Origin: Nitrospirota bacterium
GTDB lineage: Bacteria > Nitrospirota > Thermodesulfovibrionia > Thermodesulfovibrionales > JdFR-88
Direction: 5' to 3'
Assembly (NCBI GenBank): GCA_021819985.1
Contig: JAKAEG010000017.1
Span: forward strand, 1 to 18,657
DNA: 18,657 nt
Position 1 is the first letter of the stretch, and each line of letters starts with the position of its first letter. The translations under genes and the position numbers were made by a program. Below are positions 1-6,226 of the stretch, in pieces. Under the pieces are notes generated by a model, which was not told the DNA's origin, did not search any database, and worked only from the letters and a program-made list of their open reading frames with translations.

Positions 1-1
1 C

Positions 2-475
2 CCGGTGATAAAGACGAACCTCCTTGCACGCGGAATGCGGGACGTGCCCATGAGCGAACTCGCAGGCCATCCTCAAAAATATAGTGACCAGCTGTTTGTC
101 CTTGGGGGCATTATAGCCAATACCACCGTTACGGACCGGGGGACTTTTATAGAGGCCCTTTTTGTGCCCGTGGATAAAAAAGGATATTTCAGGCATGTCG
201 CCGGAAACGGCAGGTTCATAGCGGTCTGGCCAAGGTCAAGCGGCATCCTGGACCCTTTGATGTACAGGGCCGGCAGGCGGTTTACCGTGGCCGGGACATT
301 TGCCGGAATAAAGCACGGTAAAATCGGCTCCGCAAATTATGTTTTCCCGGTCATTGACGCCCAGCAGATATTCCTCTGGAAAATAGAGAGGTATGCGCCG
401 GCCTATTTTTATTATCCCTATGATTACTGGTATCCGTACCCATACTGGAGATTCGGGTTTTACTGGTGGCAATAA
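2..475 (+). CDS. Slp-family outer membrane lipoprotein (5' partial)
   Basis: The frame is open to the left window edge, so the true start and any lipoprotein signal peptide lie outside; a GTG at 5 is only an internal candidate start. The visible part matches the Slp domain: a VLGG-(I)-NTTV segment, then GRFIAVWP, ILDPLMY, a TVAGTF strand and an IFLW segment near the end. The same landmarks occur in the same order in the next gene, so the two are tandem paralogues. Slp proteins are small outer-membrane lipoproteins, induced by starvation or stationary phase in Escherichia coli; their molecular role is not settled. After IFLW the protein ends in about 27 residues dominated by Tyr, Trp, Phe and Pro, which is not part of the usual Slp domain. 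Family assignment is fairly secure; function is not. Confidence 0.75.
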   Translation, partial: PVIKTNLLARGMRDVPMSELAGHPQKYSDQLFVLGGIIANTTVTDRGTFIEALFVPVDKKGYFRHVAGNGRFIAVWPRSSGILDPLMYRAGRRFTVAGTFAGIKHGKIGSANYVFPVIDAQQIFLWKIERYAPAYFYYPYDYWYPYPYWRFGFYWWQ

Positions 476-509
476 AAAAATTTCACCATTGTAAAAGAAA
501 AGGGAATAA

Positions 510-1118
510 ATGAAATCCTTTTGCAAAAAACTCCAAAAATATATAAAAACCCTTAGGCCGCTGCTCATACGGATGCTCCTGTTCCGGACGGTCTGGATGC
601 TATTACCTGTGGCGCTTATATCCTCATGCGTAACCTCCCCCATAAGAAAGGCATACCTTGAGCACGCAATAATCAACCCCTCGATATCCGTGCTGCAACA
701 GAACCCCGGCCTGTACAGGGGGAAACTCTTTCTTTTGGGCGGCTCCATATTAAACACCACGGTTACCGCTGAAGGCTCCTTCGTATATGCGATCTACCTT
801 CCTGTGGACCCCGATGGAGTGCCGCAAGGTTACACAGGCAGGGGCGGAAGATTCATTGCCATGATGCCGGGATCGAAAGGCACACTGGATCCTCTGGTTT
901 ACAAGAAAGATTCGAGAATAACCGTTGCCGGTGAGTTCGTGGGGCTCCGAAAAGGCACGCTTGACAAGTCCGCTTATGATTACCCGGTGTTCAGGGTAGA
1001 GCAGATATATCTCTGGAACCAGGAGCAGTATCAACCCTATTATTATCCATATTACAGGCCGTCTTACTACTACAATCGCTATCCTTATTATTACCCATAT
1101 TCGTATCCGTATTATTAA
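510..1118 (+). CDS. Slp-family outer membrane lipoprotein with Tyr-rich tail
   Basis: A 202-residue protein. The N-terminus has Lys/Arg-rich residues 6-26, a hydrophobic stretch about 28-37 and a lipobox ending LISSC, with Cys40 as the predicted lipidated residue. The Slp domain follows (LLGGSILNTTV, GRFIAMMP, TLDPLVY, TVAGEFVG, QIYLW). The last 29 residues contain 17 tyrosines with prolines between them. The ATG at 510 is preceded by AGGGA. An internal ATG at 573 would shorten the long n-region but has no visible ribosome binding site. The stop of the first Slp gene is 34 bases upstream, so the two are probably co-transcribed. The tail could be a surface-exposed or interacting segment, but this is inference. 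The 42-residue leader is long for a lipoprotein. Confidence 0.8.
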   Translation: MKSFCKKLQKYIKTLRPLLIRMLLFRTVWMLLPVALISSCVTSPIRKAYLEHAIINPSISVLQQNPGLYRGKLFLLGGSILNTTVTAEGSFVYAIYLPVDPDGVPQGYTGRGGRFIAMMPGSKGTLDPLVYKKDSRITVAGEFVGLRKGTLDKSAYDYPVFRVEQIYLWNQEQYQPYYYPYYRPSYYYNRYPYYYPYSYPYY

Positions 1119-1156
1119 CCCTGACACGGGTTTCCCTCTTGATTGGCTGTCGCGCC

Positions 1157-1196
1157 TTGACAACCGGCAAAACAACTTTTTATACTCAAAGCCGGT
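1157..1196 (+). promoter_or_regulatory. Putative sigma70 promoter with embedded dyad, upstream of oppDF
   Basis: TTGACA (1157-1162), an 18-base spacer and TATACT (1181-1186) make a near-consensus vegetative promoter. A perfect 6-base inverted repeat, ACCGGC (1163-1168) and GCCGGT (1191-1196), brackets the spacer and -10 box and starts right after the -35 box. That is a plausible place for a repressor operator. It lies 135 bases before the oppD ATG and is the only good promoter seen there. Confidence 0.5.
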
Positions 1197-1212
1197 ATGC
1201 ATCCGCTTCTTG

Positions 1213-1231
1213 AAAGGCCCCGCGCCTTTTT
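1213..1231 (+). terminator. Terminator-like hairpin in the oppDF leader
   Basis: AAAGGC (1213-1218), a 5-base loop and GCCTTT (1224-1229), followed by further T residues and then an A-rich run. It could terminate the Slp transcript about 95 bases after its stop. Because it lies about 20 bases after the transcription start predicted from the 1157 promoter, it could also act as an attenuator ahead of oppD. The stem is short (6 bp). Confidence 0.4.
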
Positions 1232-1321
1232 AAAAAATCAAAAAAAAGTCCGAAGTTCATATCCAGGGTGTCTGGCTCCGAGCCTTTCGCTTCAGTCCTT
1301 TTTTATTCCAGGCTATCCGGG

Positions 1322-2317
1322 ATGAGCAAAGAGGCCATCAGCGCTCCGCTTCTGGACATCAAAGACCTGAACATATCTTTCCAGCAGGCAAAAGGCGATA
1401 TAAGGGTAGTAAACAGCGTGTCCTTTTCCATTCCACAGGGCACTATATTCGGTCTGGCCGGGGAGTCCGGCTCGGGAAAATCCCTCACGGCCCTTTCCAT
1501 AATGGGAATACTGCCGGGCAGCGCCAAAGCCCGGGGGAGCATCAGGTTCAAAGGAAATGAGATACTGAACCTTTCGGACGGAAAGATGCGCTCCATAAGG
1601 GGCAAAGAGATATCGATGATCTTTCAGGAACCGATGACCTCCCTGAACCCGGTGCTGAAGATCGGATACCAGGTAAAAGAGGCCATGCTGGCCCATCTGC
1701 CGGTATCGAAAAAAGAGGCGCAGAACCGCGCCATCGAGCTTCTGCGCTCCGTGATGATCCCCTCGCCTGAAGCCCGGATGAATGATTATCCCCACCAGCT
1801 TTCAGGGGGCATGAGGCAGCGCGTAATGATAGCCATGGCCATTGCGTGCAATCCGTCGCTTATCATCGCTGATGAGCCCACTACAGCCCTGGACGTAACA
1901 ATAGAGGCCCAGATACTGGACCTTATAGACAAGCTCAGGGAGGAAAGGAATCTTTCCGTCCTGCTCATAACCCACGACCTTGGCGCGATTGCCCGGCATG
2001 CGCATACAGTGGCGGTCATGTACGCGGGAAGGATCGTGGAGCTTGCGCCTGTCAGCGAAATTTTCTCCGGACCCAAACATCCTTATACCATAGGGCTCCT
2101 TGAATCCATACCGTTCAAGAATAAAAAAGGCGTGCCCCTCAAACCCATTCCTGGAAGTGTTCCGCCCCCCTGGGCGCTGCCTCCCGGCTGCAAGTTCTCA
2201 GACAGGTGCGGCTTTATGATACCGGCCTGCCAGCAGGCTGAACCGGAACTCGAAGAGATCACCTCAGGACACTTTTCAAGATGCATCCGCGCGCAGGAGA
2301 TGAAATGGACGCTTTGA
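1322..2317 (+). CDS. oppD: Oligopeptide/dipeptide ABC transporter ATP-binding protein, OppD/DppD type
   Basis: ATPase subunit of a peptide (or nickel) importer, expected on the cytoplasmic face of the inner membrane paired with the next gene product. Numbered from the ATG at 1322 (331 residues): Walker A GESGSGKS at 47-54, Q-loop around FQEP, signature LSGGM at 160-164, Walker B LIIADEP from 180, and a switch histidine in LLITHD. The C-terminal extension has the oligo_HPY-type segment beginning HPYT and a cysteine pattern (CKFSDRC...C...C), which binds an iron-sulfur cluster in some DppD proteins. A GTG at 1268 would add 18 residues without resemblance to the family, so 1322 is preferred although its ribosome binding site is weak. 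No permease or substrate-binding gene is present here, so the substrate cannot be assigned. Confidence 0.88.
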   Translation: MSKEAISAPLLDIKDLNISFQQAKGDIRVVNSVSFSIPQGTIFGLAGESGSGKSLTALSIMGILPGSAKARGSIRFKGNEILNLSDGKMRSIRGKEISMIFQEPMTSLNPVLKIGYQVKEAMLAHLPVSKKEAQNRAIELLRSVMIPSPEARMNDYPHQLSGGMRQRVMIAMAIACNPSLIIADEPTTALDVTIEAQILDLIDKLREERNLSVLLITHDLGAIARHAHTVAVMYAGRIVELAPVSEIFSGPKHPYTIGLLESIPFKNKKGVPLKPIPGSVPPPWALPPGCKFSDRCGFMIPACQQAEPELEEITSGHFSRCIRAQEMKWTL

Positions 2318-3342
2318 CTTTGCCTTTGACCTCGACTCTGATAAAGGCGCAGGACCTGAGGAGGTATTTCCCGTTCAAAAAAGGCCTTTTCGGCAGGGAA
2401 ATGGCGCTTAAGGCTGTTGACGGGGTGAGCCTTGAAGTGGCTGAAGACATGGTGCTCGGAGTGGTGGGGGAAAGCGGCTCCGGAAAATCGACGCTTGCCA
2501 GGATGGTGACCGCGCTTGACAGGCCCACCTCTGGCGATGTCCTGTTCCGGGGCAAAAGCGTTTTCAAGATGGACCGCCATGAGATGAAACAGTTCAGGCG
2601 GGCCGTGCAGATAATCTTTCAGGACCCTTTTGCCTCGCTTAACCCGAGGGCCACTGTCTTTGACACCATAGCCGAACCCTTGCGAATACACCGCCTGGCG
2701 GAAAAGAAAAACATCGAAGGGAAGGTGGCCGGACTTTTAAAGGACGTGGGGCTCGGCCCGGAGATACTGCGCCGCTACCCGCACGAGTTCAGCGGAGGAC
2801 AAAGACAGAGGATATGCATAGCGAGGGCGCTTGCGGTTTCCCCCCGGCTAATAGTGGCGGATGAACCCCTTTCCGCCCTGGACGTAAGCATCCAGGCGCA
2901 GATACTGAATATCCTTTCCGGCCTCAAAAAACGGGACCGGTTGTCTTTCATATTCATCAGCCATGACCTGAGGGTGGTGGAATATTTGAGCGACGAGGTG
3001 GCCGTGATGTACCTTGGCAAGATAGTCGAGCGCTCGGGGGCTGAAAGGCTTTTTGAAAAACCGCTTCATCCTTATTCAACGGGGCTGTTCGCTTCCGTTC
3101 CGGCAATAAAGGTAAAGGAGATGTCGGGAGCGCTTCCGGAGAAGATGAAAATAGCCGAGGAACTTAAAAAAGAGGCGCCAAAAGGCGACATACCAAGCCC
3201 GATTGATGTGCCGCCCGGCTGCCCTTTCCACACAAGGTGCCCAAAGAGGTTCGCGCCCTGCGACAAAGTTGTCCCGCCGCTAATGGAACCCGCGGGCCTG
3301 CCCGGACGGCTCGTGGCCTGCCATTTGTGGAACCCGTACTAG
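2305..3342 (+). CDS. oppF: Oligopeptide/dipeptide ABC transporter ATP-binding protein, OppF/DppF type
   Basis: Second ATPase of the transporter, 345 residues from the ATG at 2305. Walker A GESGSGKST starts at 55, Q-loop in IIFQDP, signature FSGGQ at 162-166, Walker B LIVADEP at about 182-188, switch histidine in FISHDL. The C-terminal oligo_HPY region ends in a four-cysteine pattern (CPFHTRC, then PCD, then ACH), like its partner. The start at 2305 has GGAG at the right distance and overlaps the oppD stop by 13 bases, which implies translational coupling. An in-frame ATG at 2281 exists but is less well placed. OppD/OppF pairs work as a heterodimer. Whether the cargo is peptides, dipeptides or a metal chelate is not visible. 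Confidence 0.88.
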   Translation: MDALTLPLTSTLIKAQDLRRYFPFKKGLFGREMALKAVDGVSLEVAEDMVLGVVGESGSGKSTLARMVTALDRPTSGDVLFRGKSVFKMDRHEMKQFRRAVQIIFQDPFASLNPRATVFDTIAEPLRIHRLAEKKNIEGKVAGLLKDVGLGPEILRRYPHEFSGGQRQRICIARALAVSPRLIVADEPLSALDVSIQAQILNILSGLKKRDRLSFIFISHDLRVVEYLSDEVAVMYLGKIVERSGAERLFEKPLHPYSTGLFASVPAIKVKEMSGALPEKMKIAEELKKEAPKGDIPSPIDVPPGCPFHTRCPKRFAPCDKVVPPLMEPAGLPGRLVACHLWNPY

Positions 3343-3421
3343 CTAGTGTCCTGTCCCGCAAATAGCTTCACATAACAGCTTTCAAGTAAGGTTTAGAAAC
3401 CTGGGCATCTCTAAGGTCGTC

Positions 3422-3446
3422 ATGCCCGAGTGTCTTAATCGGGCAT
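3422..3446. repeat. Dispersed hairpin repeat, copy 1 (ATGCCCGA/TCGGGCAT)
   Basis: ATGCCCGA (3422-3429) and TCGGGCAT (3439-3446) form a perfect 8-bp stem with a 9-base loop ending CTTAA, followed by CCATTTT. Near-identical copies occur at 4842-4866 and 11098-11122. This copy lies between the convergent ends of oppF and tlpA. Confidence 0.8.
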
Positions 3447-3450
3447 CCAT

Positions 3451-3500
3451 TTTGACGTGTTTATCAATTGGATTCCCGCCTGCGCGGGAATAACGTCAAA
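3451..3500. repeat. Second hairpin repeat (ATTCCCGC/GCGGGAAT) with outer inverted repeats
   Basis: ATTCCCGC (3472-3479), loop CTGC, GCGGGAAT (3484-3491), enclosed by TTTGACG (3451-3457) and CGTCAAA (3494-3500). A related stem is at 11024-11048, also beside an ATGCCCGA repeat. In translation it gives the familiar spurious peptide WIPACAG, which shows that the overlapping open frame is not a gene. Confidence 0.7.
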
Positions 3501-3506
3501 GTCCGG

Positions 3507-3557
3507 TTACTTCTTGACGGCAGGTATTTTCGGGTCAATGACGGCACCTGCCTTCAT
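3507..3557 (-). CDS. Possible 16-residue micro-ORF downstream of tlpA
   Basis: An ATG at 3557 opens a 16-codon frame (MKAGAVIDPKIPAVKK) ending in TAA, 46 bases after the tlpA stop on the same strand. A GAGGT motif lies 7 bases upstream of the ATG. It is part of a perfect tandem 11-base direct repeat (3559-3569 and 3570-3580), so the ribosome-binding motif is present twice. No family is recognised. It may be a chance frame or the remnant tail of a lost gene; the upstream frame stays open back across the tlpA stop. It is listed only because of the well-spaced ribosome binding site. Confidence 0.18.
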   Translation of the reverse strand: MKAGAVIDPKIPAVKK

Positions 3558-3603
3558 TATCAATACCTCATCAATACCTCTGAACTTAAAAAGAAACCGG
3601 CTA

Positions 3604-4098
3604 TTACCTGAGTATCTCTCTTATGTCGCTCTCAAGGTCCTTCTGGTTCGGAGGGCCTATGTATTTCTTAACCACCACACCGCTGCTGTCTATAAGAAAA
3701 GTGACCGGTATGGGCAGCACTCCGTAAAGTATGTGCGCCGTAGAGCGGGAGTCTATCAGCACCGGATACGCAATCGGGTGCGAGGCCTCGAATTTCTTTA
3801 CCTCCGGCACGGTGTCCTTGGTTATTCCGAACACTTTCAAGCCCTTGGTTTCGTATTTTTTATAGATATTGTTCAGCACTTTTACTTCACCCGCGCAGGG
3901 CGGACACCACGTGGCCCAGAAATTGATTATCACTACGTTACCCCTTAACCCGACACCGGCATAGACCGTCCCGTTTATATCGCTCAAGGAGAACTCCGGG
4001 GCGGCCTGCCCCACCTGAATGGCCCCCGCGCTCTGCGGAAAAATAACAGTTAACAGCAGTAAGCCGACCATTGGTAAAATTAAAAAAACCTTTCCCAT
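3604..4098 (-). CDS. TlpA/ResA-family thiol-disulfide oxidoreductase
   Basis: A 164-residue exported thioredoxin-fold protein. Residues 1-26 form a signal peptide (hydrophobic core about 5-20, AGA before the likely cleavage site). The AhpC/TSA-Redoxin-type domain begins around VGQAAPEFSLSD. The redox site is WCPPC at 64-68 (Cys65, Cys68), and a cis-proline-type loop appears at IPVTFLID. Such proteins reduce apocytochrome c or other periplasmic disulfides, usually fed by CcdA or DsbD; no such partner is in this window, so the substrate is open. The ATG at 4098 has no Shine-Dalgarno sequence but sits 6 bases after an extended -10 box. It diverges from speH and converges with oppF. Confidence 0.87.
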   Translation of the reverse strand: MGKVFLILPMVGLLLLTVIFPQSAGAIQVGQAAPEFSLSDINGTVYAGVGLRGNVVIINFWATWCPPCAGEVKVLNNIYKKYETKGLKVFGITKDTVPEVKKFEASHPIAYPVLIDSRSTAHILYGVLPIPVTFLIDSSGVVVKKYIGPPNQKDLESDIREILR

Positions 4099-4104
4099 GA
4101 GGCA

Positions 4105-4113
4105 ATTATATCA
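4105..4113 (-). promoter_or_regulatory. Extended -10 promoter immediately before tlpA (leaderless candidate)
   Basis: On the minus strand the sequence reads TGaTATAAT (4113 down to 4105), then six bases, then the ATG. No -35 match is seen at the usual distance, as often with extended -10 promoters. The expected transcription start falls on or next to the start codon. Confidence 0.55.
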
Positions 4114-4180
4114 GATAAAAGGCTGAAATACGGCGGATTTCGGGCCTGGCAACCGCCTTTGGCCAGGGTAACTTTTTTTC

Positions 4181-4208
4181 TTGACAACTTTTGCAATTTT
4201 GATGTAAT
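4181..4208 (+). promoter_or_regulatory. Sigma70 promoter of speH
   Basis: TTGACA (4181-4186), a 16-base spacer and TGTAAT (4203-4208). The predicted start near 4215 gives a leader of about 53 bases before the TTG start codon. Confidence 0.6.
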
Positions 4209-4223
4209 TTAACTGCTTGAGTG

Positions 4224-4260
4224 AAGGGCGGTAGCCCTTATTTGACCGTTAGAAGGGGGG
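4224..4260 (+). promoter_or_regulatory. speH leader with alternative hairpins around the ribosome binding site
   Basis: AAGGGC (4224-4229), loop GGTA and GCCCTT (4234-4239) form a perfect 6-bp stem. The CCCTT of that stem can instead pair with AAGGG at 4253-4257, which is the start of the G-rich ribosome binding site (4253-4260) of speH. The two structures exclude each other, the arrangement expected of a translational switch. No known riboswitch class is recognised; the switch idea is inference. Confidence 0.35.
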
Positions 4261-4267
4261 TAGAGAA

Positions 4268-4675
4268 TTGCATGCCTTAGGAACCCATCTTTTAGTGGAT
4301 TTAAGGGATTGCAACATCGAAGCAATCAAGGATCTGGAGTTCGTAAAAGACTCTCTGGTGCTGGCCGCAAAGGAGGCATCAGCAACGATAGTGGATGTTT
4401 CCTTCCATGAGTTCAACCCGTTTGGAATCAGTGGAATGGTCGTCATTGCGGAATCGCATCTGAGCATTCACACATGGCCGGAATACGGTTACGCAGCGGT
4501 TGACATCTTCACTTGCGGGGACCTTATAAAGCCTGAAACCGCCGCTTCTTACCTTATAGAGCGGTTCGGCAGCCAAAACCCCTCAGTGGTGGAGATGAAA
4601 AGGGGAATACTTTCTCCCTTTGACCAGAAGCTGCCTCACAAGATATCTACCGAGGAAATAGAAAGCCTTTCATAA
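4268..4675 (+). CDS. speH: S-adenosylmethionine decarboxylase proenzyme (SpeH type)
   Basis: A 135-residue class 1 pyruvoyl enzyme making decarboxylated AdoMet, the aminopropyl donor for spermidine synthesis. The self-cleavage site is the Glu62-Ser63 bond in ESHLSIHTWPE; Ser63 becomes the pyruvoyl group. His68 and Cys83 sit at the positions of the processing and catalytic residues of the Thermotoga maritima enzyme. An FHEFNPFGISG strand precedes the site, as in the family. The start must be the TTG at 4268: an in-frame TAG lies at 4250 and there is no in-frame ATG near it. It has a G-rich ribosome binding site 7 bases upstream. No spermidine synthase gene lies in the window. It is transcribed alone from its own promoter. 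Confidence 0.93.
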   Translation: MHALGTHLLVDLRDCNIEAIKDLEFVKDSLVLAAKEASATIVDVSFHEFNPFGISGMVVIAESHLSIHTWPEYGYAAVDIFTCGDLIKPETAASYLIERFGSQNPSVVEMKRGILSPFDQKLPHKISTEEIESLS

Positions 4676-4683
4676 AATAAATC

Positions 4684-4707
4684 AAAAAGGCCGGCTTACT
4701 GCCGGCC
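4684..4707 (-). terminator. Intrinsic terminator for minus-strand (gap-pgk) transcripts
   Basis: GGCCGGC (4689-4695), loop of 5, GCCGGCC (4701-4707): a perfect 7-bp GC stem. On the minus strand it is followed by five T residues (4688-4684), so it suits transcripts coming from pgk, about 300 bases beyond its stop. On the plus strand, just after speH, there is no T-run, so it would be a weak terminator for speH. Confidence 0.65.
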
Positions 4708-4841
4708 CGTTCCATAGCGGAAGGAAAATTTCAGGATCCCCCCCCGCGTGGTTTTATTATTTTTTGCCCGCCTCTGAACCTGGTCCGCGTGAATATTAAC
4801 GGCCTCATAATAGTATTTACCGATTTCGTCCTTTGTTCGTC

Positions 4842-4866
4842 ATGCCCGAGGACCTTAATCGGGCAT
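4842..4866. repeat. Dispersed hairpin repeat, copy 2
   Basis: ATGCCCGA (4842-4849) and TCGGGCAT (4859-4866) around the loop GGACCTTAA, again preceded by CGTC and followed by CCATTTT. It lies between the convergent genes speH and pgk. Confidence 0.8.
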
Positions 4867-5004
4867 CCATTTTAACTTGGCCAGTCTTTATCAAAATAAA
4901 ATCGGGCGCTAAAGACGTGCGGTAATGACGACATAGGATGTTTCAGACTATTTTGAGACAATTAATAATCATGTAAATTCCCTTTTACAGGGTCTTTCCC
5001 TTTA

Positions 5005-6222
5005 TTATTTTTTGTCCTTGAGGGCCGCTATGCCGGGAAGCTCCTTGCCTTCAAGCAGCTGAAGCGACGCCCCTCCGCCAGTCGATATGAAAGAGATCGA
5101 ATCCGAAACCCCCGCCCTGCTCACCGCAAGGTCCGTGTCGCCGCCGCCCACTATCGTAAGCGCGTAGGCATCGGCAACGGCATGCGCTATGGAGAATGTG
5201 CCCCGGCTGAAAGCGTCCATCTCGAACACGCCCATCGGGCCGTTCCAGATAACGGTCTTCGAGTTTGACAGGGCCTCCGAAAAGAGTTTTACCGAGGCGG
5301 GGCCGATATCCAGAGCCTTCCAGCCCCTGGGTATCTCCTGGGTGGTGACCAGCTTTGTTTCTGCCTGGGGCTCCACGCTCTGGGCGACCACGCAGTCAAC
5401 CGGAAGATAGAATTTAACATTGTTTTTTATCAGGCTTGACCTTATCTTCTCGGCGAGTTCCAGCATTTCGTTTTCGACCAATGAATCGCCCACTTCGTAT
5501 CCCATCGCTTTTATAAAGGTGAAGGCCATGCCTCCGCCCACCAGGACCTTGTCCACCTTGTCTATCAGGTTTTCAAGGACGCCTATCTTGCCGGACACCT
5601 TGGCCCCGCCAAGGATGGCCGTGAAGGGCCGGACAGGGTTGCTTACCACACCCTGCAGGTATCCCACCTCTTTCCTTAGCAGGAAACCGGCCACTGCGGG
5701 AATATGTTTGGGAATGCCAACGATCGAGGCATGGTTTCTGTGGGCGGCCCCGAAGGCGTCATTCACGTAGATCTCGGCAAGGGAGGCCAACTCCTGGGCG
5801 AACTTCTCGTCATTGCCTTCCTCGCCTGGATCGAACCGCAGGTTCTCGATAAGAAGGACGTCGCCGGGTCTCATTTTGCCGATCATGTCTTTCACTGGTT
5901 TGCCATGGATATCCGGGCTGAAGAGGACCTCTTTGTTCAAAAGGCGCTGGAGCCTTCTGGCGACCGGGGCCAGGCTCCATTTGGGGTCCGGAGTGCCTGT
6001 GGGTCTTCCCATATGGGAGGCCAGGATGACTTTCGCCCCCTCGTCTATCGCGTAATTTATTGTGGGGAGGGCCGAGCGTATCCTGCGGTCATCGGTTATC
6101 ATCATGTTCTCATCGAGCGGGACGTTGAAATCCACCCGGATGAATACGCGCTTGCCCTTTATCTCGATGTCCTCTATCGTGAGCTTTCCGAAATCGCCTT
6201 GTCCAAAGGCCCCCCTTGCCAT
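5005..6222 (-). CDS. pgk: Phosphoglycerate kinase
   Basis: Transfers the acyl phosphate of 1,3-bisphosphoglycerate to ADP, giving ATP and 3-phosphoglycerate. It is cytoplasmic and follows gap in glycolysis and gluconeogenesis. From the ATG at 6222 it has 405 residues, the normal bacterial length. Visible family segments in order: RVDFNVPL, LASHMGRP, LIENLRF, AILGGAKVSGKIGVL, VIWNGPMGVFE and the nucleotide-binding IVGGGDTDLAV. A longer reading from 6294 would add 24 residues overlapping gap and unlike the family, so 6222 is preferred; it begins four bases after the gap stop. It is the second gene of gap-pgk and ends before the terminator at 4684-4707. Confidence 0.95.
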   Translation of the reverse strand: MARGAFGQGDFGKLTIEDIEIKGKRVFIRVDFNVPLDENMMITDDRRIRSALPTINYAIDEGAKVILASHMGRPTGTPDPKWSLAPVARRLQRLLNKEVLFSPDIHGKPVKDMIGKMRPGDVLLIENLRFDPGEEGNDEKFAQELASLAEIYVNDAFGAAHRNHASIVGIPKHIPAVAGFLLRKEVGYLQGVVSNPVRPFTAILGGAKVSGKIGVLENLIDKVDKVLVGGGMAFTFIKAMGYEVGDSLVENEMLELAEKIRSSLIKNNVKFYLPVDCVVAQSVEPQAETKLVTTQEIPRGWKALDIGPASVKLFSEALSNSKTVIWNGPMGVFEMDAFSRGTFSIAHAVADAYALTIVGGGDTDLAVSRAGVSDSISFISTGGGASLQLLEGKELPGIAALKDKK

Positions 6223-6226
6223 GGTC

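Larger units (their letters stand above)
4676..5004. other. Convergent intergenic region between speH and pgk
   Basis: No gene is seen in these 329 bases. They hold the terminator hairpin at 4684-4707, a run of eight C residues at 4738-4745 and the second ATGCCCGA hairpin at 4842-4866. A CTATTTTGAGA motif near 4947 resembles part of the inverted repeat beside the DedA-PAP2 stop (11238-11248). Confidence 0.6.

Noticed and set aside
3457..3948. Open frame on the plus strand beginning MFINWIPACAG
   Set aside because: It starts inside the ATTCCCGC hairpin repeat and then runs antisense through tlpA, whose signal peptide, WCPPC motif and domain are unmistakable on the other strand.
4145..4180. 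CCTGGC/GCCAGG stem followed by a T-run, a possible plus-strand terminator
   Set aside because: It lies in a divergent intergenic region with no plus-strand gene ending nearby, so there is no transcript for it to end; the 11-base loop is also long.
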